From Nitriliruptoraceae bacterium (GTDB lineage: Bacteria > Actinomycetota > Nitriliruptoria > Nitriliruptorales > Nitriliruptoraceae), in the NCBI GenBank assembly GCA_007125475.1, contig SLDB01000321.1, forward strand, positions 1-11,283: a stretch of DNA of 11,283 bases, written 5' to 3'. The position numbers and the translations under genes are program-made. The first letter of the stretch is position 1. Each line of letters begins with the position of its first letter. Positions 1 to 6,154 of this stretch are shown piece by piece. The notes beneath the pieces are model-generated. The model worked only from the letters and a program-made list of their open reading frames with translations. It made no database searches and was not told the origin of the DNA.

Positions 1-301
1 ACACCCCCATGATCAGCAGCATCCCCCCCAGCCGGATCAGGACCAGCTCCATCTGGGGGGCCGTGACCGTCTCCCCCCAGTCGTCAGGCGGTTCGAACGT
101 GGTGGTGACCAGGATGTAGGCGGCGAAGATCAGGTAGTAGGCGATGTCCATCAGCACCATGTAGCTCTTCCCGGTGCGTGGATTCGCGCGGAAGACGTCC
201 GCGGCGTAGCTGCGCCCGAACCGCTTGATGAACGGGCCCAGCACCAGGACGATCACGATCAGCATCCCGGCGACGATCAGCTCGACCACCCACCACGCCA
301 T
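1..301 (-). CDS. Membrane protein, unknown function (3' end outside window)
   Basis: The gene starts at 301 and runs off the left edge, so only about 100 N-terminal residues are visible. The protein begins MAWWVVELIVAGML and has a long first transmembrane helix (about residues 3-23). A basic loop follows (KRFGRSY...NPRTGKSY), then a second helix (about 49-64), an acidic extracytoplasmic-type loop (FEPPDDWGE) and the start of a third helix (about 85-100). I chose ATG 301 because GGGAGG lies 7 nt upstream; the in-frame ATG at 307 is only one base from that motif and is too close. I recognise no family. The gene has the same orientation as the secreted-protein gene upstream, but 223 bases separate them and I see no convincing promoter or terminator in that gap. 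That it is a real membrane protein gene is fairly sure; its role is unknown. Confidence 0.75.
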   Translation of the reverse strand, partial: MAWWVVELIVAGMLIVIVLVLGPFIKRFGRSYAADVFRANPRTGKSYMVLMDIAYYLIFAAYILVTTTFEPPDDWGETVTAPQMELVLIRLGGMLLIMGV

Positions 302-524
302 CTGCATGCCTCCCGGCTTCGACCGGCGGTCCCCGGCACCGCACGCACTGTGGCAGACGCCGCCACTACCCGCCCCCGATGCCGGCGATTCCGTCCGCCG
401 GCTCATGACCGGACTCGGCTCCTCCCGTGGGTCGTCGCGCCGGTGCTCGGGTGGTGCGGCGTGGAGGTCCTCTCGGAACTGGACCTCGACGCCGCACCGA
501 CGGGTTCCTGGGTGCCCGCCTCGA

Positions 525-797
525 TCAGCGGGCAGGTCCCTTCAGCTGTGGATCGTCGCAGGTGTCGCGGCCGTAGTGGTCAACGTCGATAACCCGGGCG
601 TCCGACGACGGGCTCATGTGCAGCCCGTTGTGCATTGGGTGTACCGCGGCCGCGGCCGTGCCCTCGGGCTCGCAGGGCAGCGTGATCCGCGTGTCCTGTG
701 GCGTGTCGATGTAGTGCTGGTGGTCGGCTGCCGCTGGCGTCGCCAACATGCTCACGGCGAACAGCAGCGTGGCGAACAGGATCGTGATGCGTCGCAT
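525..797 (-). CDS. Small secreted protein with His/Met-rich motif, unknown function
   Basis: This 90-residue protein starts with a classical Sec signal peptide: MRR, a hydrophobic stretch at 4-19 (ITILFATLLFAVSMLA), then TPAAA with likely cleavage near residue 24. The mature part is about 66 residues, with two cysteines (C42, C80) that could form one disulfide. It has six histidines (26, 28, 53, 56, 60, 74) and a cluster HPMHNGLHM at 53-61. AAGGAG lies 7 nt before ATG 797, which supports the start. A perfect 8-bp stem-loop (818-840) sits just upstream of this ribosome binding site, and a promoter-like element at 936-975 lies about 140 nt upstream. I do not recognise a family. Metal or heme binding outside the membrane is a guess from the His/Met cluster only. 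Confidence 0.82.
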   Translation of the reverse strand: MRRITILFATLLFAVSMLATPAAADHQHYIDTPQDTRITLPCEPEGTAAAAVHPMHNGLHMSPSSDARVIDVDHYGRDTCDDPQLKGPAR

Positions 798-817
798 CGT
801 GGTTCTCCTTGGTCTCG

Positions 818-840
818 CCCGGTCCCCGAGGTGGACCGGG
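818..840 (-). promoter_or_regulatory. Perfect stem-loop in the leader of the secreted-protein gene
   Basis: The arms CCCGGTCC (minus-strand sense) and GGACCGGG pair over 8 bp with a 7-nt loop. The structure lies a few bases upstream of the AAGGAG site of the 797 gene. In the transcript it would fold immediately before the ribosome binding site. It could stabilise the mRNA, be a regulator site, or terminate a transcript from the operon upstream; no T-run follows, so a simple intrinsic terminator is less likely. Confidence 0.5.
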
Positions 841-935
841 GCGCTTCGGTCAACGGGTGGTGCGAGGGTCCGGTCGTCGGGGCCGTTCAGCTCCTGTCGG
901 GGTCGTGCTCACGGTTCGCCGCCTCGATCGCCGGT

Positions 936-975
936 CCTGCCCTACCGACGGCTGAGCCGGCATCACCGGCGACAC
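936..975 (-). promoter_or_regulatory. Bipartite promoter-like element, copy A
   Basis: Read on the minus strand this is GTGTCGCCG, 16 unrelated bases, then CGTCGGTAGGGCAGG. The same two blocks with exactly the same 16-base gap recur at 3190-3229. Sequence inside the gap and outside the blocks is not conserved, as expected for a -35/-10 promoter rather than a duplicated region. The CGTC in the second block and TGTC in the first resemble promoters of ECF sigma factors. It faces the secreted-protein gene, whose start is about 140 nt downstream, so the leader would be long. Confidence 0.55.
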
Positions 976-1014
976 CAATGCCGCACCCGCGCGCGCCGTC
1001 GCACGTCGATGCGC

Positions 1015-1605
1015 TCAGCGCACGTCATTCGGCTCAGCGACAGGGACGCCGGGCACGGTGCGGTCCAGGACCGCCAGGACGACGGCGAGGGCGACAACCC
1101 CGACCAGTGGGATGGCGTCGGGTACGTCGAACGCGAGCAGGGCCGGCAACGGGGCGAGAAACAGCACCCCGACCAGCAGGACCAGGCTGCCGTTGCCACG
1201 GTAGCCCGCACCGCGGCGGATCAGCTCCCCACCGATCCCCACCGCGGCCAGGATGATCCCGACGAGCAGGCTGAGCGCACCGACGACGAACAGGCCCTGA
1301 AGCGGAGCCGGCAGGCGCACTCCTCCGGCGTCGGCAGCGAGGAAGCTGAAGGTGGCACCCAGATACAACCCGGCACCGATCGCCGCGATCACCGTCAGTA
1401 TGCGCACACGGCGTCTCACCCGGTCCTGAAGCCCCGAGGCCGAGCGGTGGAACCCGATCGCGACCGCCAGGCCGGCGGCCACCAGCCACTGCCAGATGTC
1501 CCCGCCGGCAAGCCCCACGAGCTCGTCGACCATCCCCACCATCAGGACGGCTCCCGCGAGAAGCAACGGCCCTCCGCGACGTCGGCGGCGGTCCGGCCCC
1601 GTCAT
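1015..1605 (-). CDS. Six-helix membrane protein, unknown function
   Basis: This 196-residue protein has a short Arg-rich N-terminus (MTGPDRRRRR), consistent with the inside-positive rule. About six transmembrane helices follow, near residues 12-32, 37-52, 69-91, 103-124, 139-158 and 164-181, and then a short hydrophilic tail. I see no catalytic or ligand motif and recognise no family. ATG 1605 overlaps the stop of the alpha/beta hydrolase gene in an ATGA arrangement, which implies translational coupling; the Shine-Dalgarno itself is weak. It is the last gene of the 3087-1015 run. It may work with the membrane protein at the head of that run, but this is inference from position. Confidence 0.82.
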   Translation of the reverse strand: MTGPDRRRRRGGPLLLAGAVLMVGMVDELVGLAGGDIWQWLVAAGLAVAIGFHRSASGLQDRVRRRVRILTVIAAIGAGLYLGATFSFLAADAGGVRLPAPLQGLFVVGALSLLVGIILAAVGIGGELIRRGAGYRGNGSLVLLVGVLFLAPLPALLAFDVPDAIPLVGVVALAVVLAVLDRTVPGVPVAEPNDVR

Positions 1606-2357
1606 CGCGGAGATCCGGCGTGGCGCTTCAGGACGGACGCGAGCACCTGCGGGTGGGAGACCATCACGTCGTGTCCGGCATCGACCTCGGTGACGTCGAC
1701 GATCCCCAGTCGTTCGATCGTGGCCCGCTGCGTACGGGGCCGCACGGTCCGATCACGCCGTGGCAGCACCCATGCGGTCCGCGTCGGGTCGAGGACGCCG
1801 GCCGACCGGATGGGCGCGCGGTCCATGCGGCTCGACTCGTCGCACCGTTGGGCCAGCACGAGCTCACGCTGCGGTCGGGTCATGCCGTTGCAGAACATCC
1901 ACCGCGCGACCACACGGTGGGGGCGACGTCGAGGCAACCCGTGCCGGGACTGCCGCGCGACGATGCGACGCGCGGGTCCGCGGAGGGTGTCGAGCACCGA
2001 CGCCCCGTCCGGTGGGAGCAACGCCGCCACCAGCACCGTCGCGGCGATCCGTCGGCCCCCGAGCCGTGCGGTGATGCTCGGCACCGTCAGCGCACCCATC
2101 GAGTGGGCCACCACCACGATTCGGTCGAGGCTGGCCGCCTCGACCCGCTCGACCACGTGCTCGGCGCAGCGCTGCACGGTGACCTGTCGCAGGTCCTCCG
2201 GGGTGTCACCACGCCCGGGGAGGTCGACGGCCATCACGGGCAGGTCGGGGACGGATCGCGCGAGTTCGGTCACGGTCGGCTGCCAGCACGCGGCGGTGTG
2301 CCCGGCCCCGTGGATCAACACCAGCCCGACACCCTCGCCGCTTCCGGCTACCGGCAT
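1602..2357 (-). CDS. Alpha/beta hydrolase fold protein
   Basis: The protein has the features of a serine hydrolase of the alpha/beta fold. Numbered from ATG 2357 (251 residues), the oxyanion-hole segment HGAGHT is at about 16-21 and the strand VMAVDLPGRGD follows. The nucleophile elbow AHSMGA puts Ser at about 86, a likely acid Asp is in RRDRTV near 202, and the catalytic His is in DAGHDVMVSHPQ near 229. These suit an esterase or lipase-like enzyme; the substrate cannot be read. The reading frame is open up to ATG 2480, overlapping the gene upstream, but those first codons have many A/T third positions and no good ribosome site. GTG 2408 and ATG 2390 are other choices. The start is therefore uncertain. 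Its stop overlaps the start of the next membrane protein gene. Confidence 0.85.
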   Translation of the reverse strand: MPVAGSGEGVGLVLIHGAGHTAACWQPTVTELARSVPDLPVMAVDLPGRGDTPEDLRQVTVQRCAEHVVERVEAASLDRIVVVAHSMGALTVPSITARLGGRRIAATVLVAALLPPDGASVLDTLRGPARRIVARQSRHGLPRRRPHRVVARWMFCNGMTRPQRELVLAQRCDESSRMDRAPIRSAGVLDPTRTAWVLPRRDRTVRPRTQRATIERLGIVDVTEVDAGHDVMVSHPQVLASVLKRHAGSPR

Positions 2358-2469
2358 CGTCGTGGCCCGCCCGACGAGGTGCCGCCGCATGAGGCGGCAC
2401 GTGGGCACGGACCGGGCAGCGGTGAGTCCTTCTGCGGTCGCCGTTCCTGCCGCGAGAGCCACCGCGTGG

Positions 2470-3087
2470 TCACGTCGCATCCGCCGTGGCCGGCACCCGG
2501 TGGTCCGCGGCAGCGCCGCGACGATCGGTCAGCAGGACGTAGGCCAGCGGGAGCCAACACAGCCCGAACGCGGTGCGCATCAGCAGGAAGGCTTCGGGGT
2601 TGCCCTCGACCGGTCGCGAGTCGGAGGCGAACAGGATCCACAGCAGACCCACCACCCCGGCGAGCACGGGTACGGCCCGCCACCGAGGCAGCACACCGCC
2701 GCGCAACGCCGCGATGCCGAACGTCAGCACACCGATCACGAGCAGCAGCGTCCCCAACACGATCGGCATGAACCACGGCCCGTCGAGCTCGAACAGGAAC
2801 CCGCCGACATGCCCCACGGTCAGCAGGACGATCGCGACCGGGCACAGGGCGAGCCCGAGACGGCCGAGGCGGTTGGAGCGGTGCCGGTACTGGGCCCGCA
2901 GCGCGAGCAGCCCCAGGAACCAGGCGGTGAACGCCACCACCATCAGCGCTCCCAGCATCTGGTCGGCCGGGTCGACGAAGTGCCGGAACCGGCTCCCGAT
3001 GAAGATCAGCACACCGACCAGCAGGGCGATCCCACCCCATCGGGCCCGGTCGATGCCACGTGCGGACAGCTCGGAGGCGTTGGTCAT
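2470..3087 (-). CDS. Six-helix membrane protein, unknown function
   Basis: The protein has 205 residues from ATG 3087 (MTNASELSARG). I chose this start because GGAAGGGAG lies just upstream; the frame stays open to 3162, but that extension is Arg/Pro-rich and looks non-coding. About six transmembrane helices lie near residues 17-32, 44-63, 77-98, 106-128, 136-154 and 167-186. Other visible features are HFVDPADQ after helix 1 and VGHVGGFLFELDGPWF between helices 3 and 4. I recognise no family. It is the first gene of a minus-strand run with the alpha/beta hydrolase and the 1015-1605 membrane protein, and it lies about 100 nt downstream of the promoter-like element at 3190-3229. Confidence 0.82.
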   Translation of the reverse strand: MTNASELSARGIDRARWGGIALLVGVLIFIGSRFRHFVDPADQMLGALMVVAFTAWFLGLLALRAQYRHRSNRLGRLGLALCPVAIVLLTVGHVGGFLFELDGPWFMPIVLGTLLLVIGVLTFGIAALRGGVLPRWRAVPVLAGVVGLLWILFASDSRPVEGNPEAFLLMRTAFGLCWLPLAYVLLTDRRGAAADHRVPATADAT

Positions 3088-3189
3088 GGTGCTCCCTTCC
3101 GTGCACGGGCCTGTTCGCCGTCTGGCGTTCGGGCGGCCGATCCCGTCGCGGTCCGGACCCAACGGGGCCCATCCCGGATCGAGCCACCA

Positions 3190-3229
3190 CCTGCCCTACC
3201 GACGAGGCGCACCGGTCGCTCGGCGACAC
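3190..3229 (-). promoter_or_regulatory. Bipartite promoter-like element, copy B
   Basis: On the minus strand this reads GTGTCGCCG, 16 bases, CGTCGGTAGGGCAGG, the same as 936-975 in both blocks and in spacing. It points at the membrane/alpha-beta hydrolase run starting at 3087, about 100 nt downstream. The best reading is a promoter for an alternative sigma factor, probably ECF type, shared with the secreted-protein gene. A regulator binding site or a conserved leader-RNA start are alternatives. Confidence 0.55.
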
Positions 3230-3320
3230 GACCTGTTCCAACGGGCGGCATGCGCACACCGGTGGTTGGGGTCACCCCGGTGGGCCCGCGCACTCGTCCG
3301 TGGAGTAGCGCGGAGCCCAC

Positions 3321-3371
3321 GGGGCTGGCCCGGGGTCGGGGCTGGCCCGGGGTCGGGGCTGGCCCGGGGTC
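3321..3371. repeat. Three tandem copies of a 17-nt repeat
   Basis: The unit GGGGCTGGCCCGGGGTC occurs three times head to tail without a mismatch (3321-3337, 3338-3354, 3355-3371). The array ends about 20 bases before the AGGAGG of the 3402 gene, so it lies in its promoter or leader. Each unit contains GGCCCGGGG/CCCGGG, so the array can also fold. Copy number could vary by slippage. Confidence 0.9.
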
Positions 3372-3401
3372 GGCACGTCGACTCCGTCTGAGGAGGACAC
3401 G

Positions 3402-3920
3402 ATGCAACGACCGATCTTCAGCCGCATCGGGCCCGGTGCCGGAGTGCTGCTCGGCCTCGGAGGCGTGGTGCTGCTGATGATCTTCGTCGCCGACCTGTTC
3501 GAGTGGCTGCGTGGCGCGTTGCCGGACTCGGCGCGGTGGCTGTCCACGGCGTTCCTGGCCGGTGGGCTGCTGTTCGCGGGCGGGCTCGTGCTCTCCGCCG
3601 CGCTGGGCTACGGAGCGTCGCGCATCCACGACTTCGGCGAGGACGTGCAGACCGCCCGGGCGGTCCACGCGCTGTCGACCGACGCACTCGGGGCGATCAT
3701 CCCCGGAGTCGCGGTGTTGACCGCTGCAGCCGCCGCGGCCAGCCTCGGGTTCCGAGCACTGCCACGTGGGCTCGGGGTCTTCGCGCTGGTGGCATTCGCG
3801 TTCAACCTCGCCGCCTACTGGGTGCCGGCGTGGGCGCTGTGGATCCTGGCGACATCCACCGTGCTGCTGATCCGGCCCGACATCGGATCGCTGCCCGCCG
3901 GTGAGCCGGCGCCACGCTGA
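3402..3920 (+). CDS. Multi-helix membrane protein, unknown function
   Basis: This 172-residue protein starts at ATG 3402 with AGGAGG 5 nt upstream, one of the best ribosome sites in the window. Transmembrane helices are visible near residues 13-30, 48-71, 95-116 and, after RALPRGLG, a long hydrophobic stretch at 123-158 that probably makes two helices. A polar loop at 72-94 (SRIHDFGEDVQTARAVH) lies between helices 2 and 3. The C-terminus is short and Pro-rich. I recognise no family or catalytic motif. It is divergent from the 3087 gene, with tandem repeats in the region between. The Ddn-family gene follows after 131 bases on the same strand and may be co-transcribed, but it has its own ribosome site. 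Confidence 0.83.
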   Translation: MQRPIFSRIGPGAGVLLGLGGVVLLMIFVADLFEWLRGALPDSARWLSTAFLAGGLLFAGGLVLSAALGYGASRIHDFGEDVQTARAVHALSTDALGAIIPGVAVLTAAAAAASLGFRALPRGLGVFALVAFAFNLAAYWVPAWALWILATSTVLLIRPDIGSLPAGEPAPR

Positions 3921-4051
3921 TCCGCGTTACGACCACGCCGTGCAGCGAGCTGTGCGACAACCCCACCGCCATCGTCGCCGCCTACCTTGCCGGTCCGCCC
4001 GCGCCTTGGACTCGACGCGCTCCGCCAGCCAACGACCACGGAAGGCTCCTC

Positions 4052-4492
4052 GTGCCGCGCTCGGATCTCGTGGCCAGCACCGGTGCCTGGCTCCTGGAGA
4101 ACGCACACCGGGTGCTGTTGGCCGCGACCGGTGGCCGCTGGCCCACGCGACTCGCCGGCATGCAGACGCTGGAGCTTCACGTCGTCGGCCGCACCTCCGG
4201 GGAGGAGCGCTCGACGTTGCTGACGGCACCCATCTGCGAGGACGACCGGGTCGTCCTCGTCGCCTCGAAGGCCGGCCACTCCGAGCATCCCCAGTGGTAC
4301 GAGAACCTGGTCGTCAATCCGCACGTCGAGATCACGATCGATCAGCAGACCCGCTCGATGAAGGCCAGGACCGCCTCGCCCCAGGAGCGCGAGGAACTGT
4401 GGGCGAGGATCACCCGCGAGTTCCCCCACTACGCCGGATACCAGACGCGCACCGACCGCGAGATCCCGGTGGTGATCTGTGAACCCGCTTGA
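4052..4492 (+). CDS. Nitroreductase-family deazaflavin (F420)-dependent oxidoreductase, Ddn-like
   Basis: The 146-residue protein matches the small split-barrel Ddn/F420H2-dependent quinone reductase family in length and pattern. After an N-terminal helix come LELHVVGRTSGEERSTLLT (about 40-58), the strand RVVLVASKAGHSEHPQWYENLVVNP (about 66-90), and a C-terminal segment ending YAGYQTRTDREIPVVICEP. In the family, the GR-SG-xR stretch and the ASxxG...P-W-xNLxxNP motif help bind the deazaflavin cofactor. Members reduce quinones, nitro compounds or other electrophiles with F420H2. The physiological substrate here cannot be read. The start is GTG 4052, with GGAAGG 6 nt upstream. A perfect stem-loop lies 45 bases after the stop (4537-4556). 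Confidence 0.93.
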   Translation: MPRSDLVASTGAWLLENAHRVLLAATGGRWPTRLAGMQTLELHVVGRTSGEERSTLLTAPICEDDRVVLVASKAGHSEHPQWYENLVVNPHVEITIDQQTRSMKARTASPQEREELWARITREFPHYAGYQTRTDREIPVVICEPA

Positions 4493-4536
4493 ATCCGGTG
4501 CGCCCCGCATGCCGAGCACGCGCATCATCCACGCCC

Positions 4537-4556
4537 TGGATCGTCGCCACGATCCA
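4537..4556 (+). terminator. Stem-loop after the Ddn-like gene
   Basis: TGGATCGT and ACGATCCA form a perfect 8-bp stem around a CGCC tetraloop, 45 bases after the stop at 4492. No T-run follows (the next bases are C-rich), so it could be a U-less terminator or an mRNA 3'-end stabiliser. An operator is also possible. Confidence 0.45.
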
Positions 4557-4771
4557 CCCCACCCCACCGTGCCTGGCTGACCGACTGCTCCACGGACTGG
4601 CGGCGGAGAGCGGTTCCAGCTGGATCGGCTCGGCCCGCTCACCTCGTCTGGACCCGTGGTCGCACCGGACCTGACGGGGTCGATCTCCGGCAAGACCGAC
4701 ACCCCCCGCCCCGGCGCGGCGCGTCGGCGTGCCGAAGCGCCCATCGCCGTACCGGCGCGGCGTCCTCGGTC

Positions 4772-4805
4772 GGCACCTCGGGGCGCGGCCCGAGGCGCCT
4801 ACGAT
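4772..4805 (+). promoter_or_regulatory. Likely promoter/operator of the serine hydrolase gene
   Basis: TACGAT (4800-4805) fits a -10 box and lies 33 bases before GTG 4839. Directly upstream is an inverted repeat: CCTCGGG (4776-4782) pairs with CCCGAGG (4789-4795), extended by GGC/GCC (4772-4774, 4797-4799) across one mismatch. The repeat occupies the -35 and spacer region. No good -35 hexamer is seen, which would suit an activator- or repressor-controlled promoter. Confidence 0.4.
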
Positions 4806-4838
4806 GCCGCCACCCCATCGCTCCCCGAAGGTGACAGC

Positions 4839-5975
4839 GTGCGCGAACTCGTCGATGGCGCGCTCGCGTCCGAGCTCGACCGGCTGCTCATGCGCGCGGT
4901 GAGCCGGGGGCGCGGTGTGCGGCACGGTCTGCTGGCGGTCGGAGACGTCGGCGGTTCGTGGATCTGGCGGGGAGCGCACGGCGCGACCGACCCCGACGGC
5001 ACACCGGCGACCGTGGACACGCGCTACCTCGTCGCAAGCGTCACCAAGCTCTACACCTCGGTGGTCGTGATGCGTCTGGTCGAGCAGGGACTGATCACGC
5101 TCGCTGACCGCCTCGTCGAGTGGTTGCCGGCCGACGTGACCAACGGTCTGCACATCCTCGATGGGGTGGACCACACACGAGACATCACCCTGGAGCACCT
5201 GTTGAGCCACACCTCGGGGCTCCCGGACTACTACGAGGAGGCGCCGCGGGGTGGCCAGAGCCCTCAGGCACGGCTGCTGGCGGGCGACGACGCGCCGGTG
5301 CCGTTCGACGAGGTGCTCCGACTCGTCCGTGAAGAGCTCACGCCGCACTTCCCGCCCCAGTCGCTCGACGCGCCGAAGCGGCGGACAGTCTACGCCGACA
5401 CGAACTTCCAGCTGCTGGGTGCGGTCGTGGAACACGTCACCGGAGAGTCGCTGCGGGTGGTGTTCGACGAGACACTGTTCGGACCGCTGCAGCTGGACGA
5501 CACCTCGTCGTACCCGCAGCGACCGCGATCTGGTGCGGCGGCGGAACCGCAGGCGGCCGTGTGGTCGGGCGACGTCGCCCTCGAGCCCGCAGGTGCGCTG
5601 ACGCACCAGGTGGCCGACGGTGGGGTGATCTCGACCCTCAGCGACCAGGTGCGCTTCCTCCGGGCGGTCGTCGGAGAGGAGGTGTTCGAGGCTCCAGGGA
5701 CCTGGAAGCGGATGCACCAACGCGTGAACCGGGTCTTCTTCCCCGTCGACTACGGCCTGGGGGTGATGCGCTACGCGCCCCCACGTTGGATGTCGCCGTT
5801 CTTCGCCATACCCCCGATCGTGGGGCACAGCGGCTCGACCGCTTCGTGGCTCTTCCACAGCCCGGACCTCGGCATCGTGACCGCCGGCACGTTCGATGTG
5901 GCTCGGCCACCATTGCCGTTCCGGTTCCTCCCACGGGTCCTTCGGGCCGTCACGAAGGCCGACCGGGGAACCTGA
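4839..5975 (+). CDS. Serine hydrolase of the beta-lactamase class C / penicillin-binding-protein-like family
   Basis: From GTG 4839 the protein has 378 residues. The active-site tetrad SVTK (SxxK) is at 67-70 inside YLVASVTKLY, followed by LEHLLSHTSGLPDYY (about 118-131), a typical family motif. The second motif is YADTN at 185-189. Next are GGVISTLSDQVRFLRAV (about 261-277) and, in place of KTG, HSGS at 330-333 in VGHSGSTASWLFHSPDLGIV. These are the hallmarks of esterase/D-aminopeptidase/PBP4*-type serine hydrolases. The substrate (peptide, ester or beta-lactam) is not clear. There is no signal peptide, so it is probably cytoplasmic. GAAGGTG lies 5 nt before GTG 4839; a longer start at GTG 4656 would add an unlikely Arg/Pro-rich tail. 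Its stop faces the stop of the SnoaL-like gene. Confidence 0.92.
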   Translation: MRELVDGALASELDRLLMRAVSRGRGVRHGLLAVGDVGGSWIWRGAHGATDPDGTPATVDTRYLVASVTKLYTSVVVMRLVEQGLITLADRLVEWLPADVTNGLHILDGVDHTRDITLEHLLSHTSGLPDYYEEAPRGGQSPQARLLAGDDAPVPFDEVLRLVREELTPHFPPQSLDAPKRRTVYADTNFQLLGAVVEHVTGESLRVVFDETLFGPLQLDDTSSYPQRPRSGAAAEPQAAVWSGDVALEPAGALTHQVADGGVISTLSDQVRFLRAVVGEEVFEAPGTWKRMHQRVNRVFFPVDYGLGVMRYAPPRWMSPFFAIPPIVGHSGSTASWLFHSPDLGIVTAGTFDVARPPLPFRFLPRVLRAVTKADRGT

Positions 5976-6091
5976 ACCACCTGCTCCTGGCAACCCTGGC
6001 CGCGAGCACCGGCGCGCGGGGGCACGCTCGCCGCCCGGCGCTCACGACGGACGGGCAGGCGTCACCGACGGTGTCTCGCCTGCGGTCTCGA

Positions 6092-6127
6092 CGACGAGGT
6101 TGGCCGGTCCTCGCCCGCACCTCGTCG
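6092..6127. terminator. Inverted repeat between convergent genes, possible bidirectional terminator
   Basis: CGACGAGG (6092-6099) and CCTCGTCG (6120-6127) form an 8-bp stem with a 20-nt loop in the 179-base gap between the stops of the serine hydrolase and the SnoaL-like gene. A second, shorter repeat, GCGAGC/GCTCGC, lies at 6002-6031. There is no T-run. The convergent position is the main argument for a terminator. Confidence 0.3.
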
Positions 6128-6154
6128 GCGTTCGCGGCCCTCGTGCGACGGCGA

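Larger units (their letters stand above)
3088..3401. other. Divergent intergenic region between two membrane protein genes
   Basis: This 314-base gap separates the start of the 3087 minus-strand gene from the start of the 3402 plus-strand gene. It holds the bipartite promoter-like element (3190-3229, minus strand), a short palindrome GGGGTCACCCC at 3268-3278 nested in CACCGG...CCGGTG, and three tandem 17-nt repeats (3321-3371). I see no convincing gene in it. Confidence 0.7.
4493..4838. other. Intergenic region with two stem-loops and a -10-like box
   Basis: These 346 bases between the Ddn-like gene and the serine hydrolase carry the stem-loop at 4537-4556, the long inverted repeat at 4772-4799, a -10-like TACGAT at 4800-4805 and the GAAGGTG ribosome site at 4827-4833. 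The frame of the hydrolase is open back to GTG 4656, but that stretch encodes a low-complexity Arg/Pro/Ala-rich sequence and is probably not translated. I see no other gene. Confidence 0.6.

Noticed and set aside
2358..2480. Extended N-terminus of the alpha/beta hydrolase from ATG 2480
   Set aside because: There is no ribosome site, the first codons have many A/T third positions, and the hydrolase fold begins after residue 42. It is not excluded, so it is kept as an alternative start.
748..3477. A 909-residue plus-strand open frame
   Set aside because: Its translation is Arg/Gln/Pro/His-rich low-complexity sequence antisense to several minus-strand genes that have domains, membrane helices and ribosome sites. 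Long antisense frames are normal in very GC-rich DNA.
3951..4051. Possible promoter before the Ddn-like gene (TACCTT at 3983, TGTGCGACA upstream)
   Set aside because: The hexamer spacing is too long for a normal promoter and the match is weak.
4656..4838. Extended N-terminus of the serine hydrolase from GTG 4656
   Set aside because: The 61 extra residues are Arg/Pro/Ala-rich without a signal peptide or conserved feature. They cover a -10-like box and an inverted repeat, and a good ribosome site precedes GTG 4839.
4410..5993. A 527-residue minus-strand open frame
   Set aside because: It is antisense to the serine hydrolase, which has the full SxxK/YxD/HSG motif set. The antisense product has no recognisable domain.
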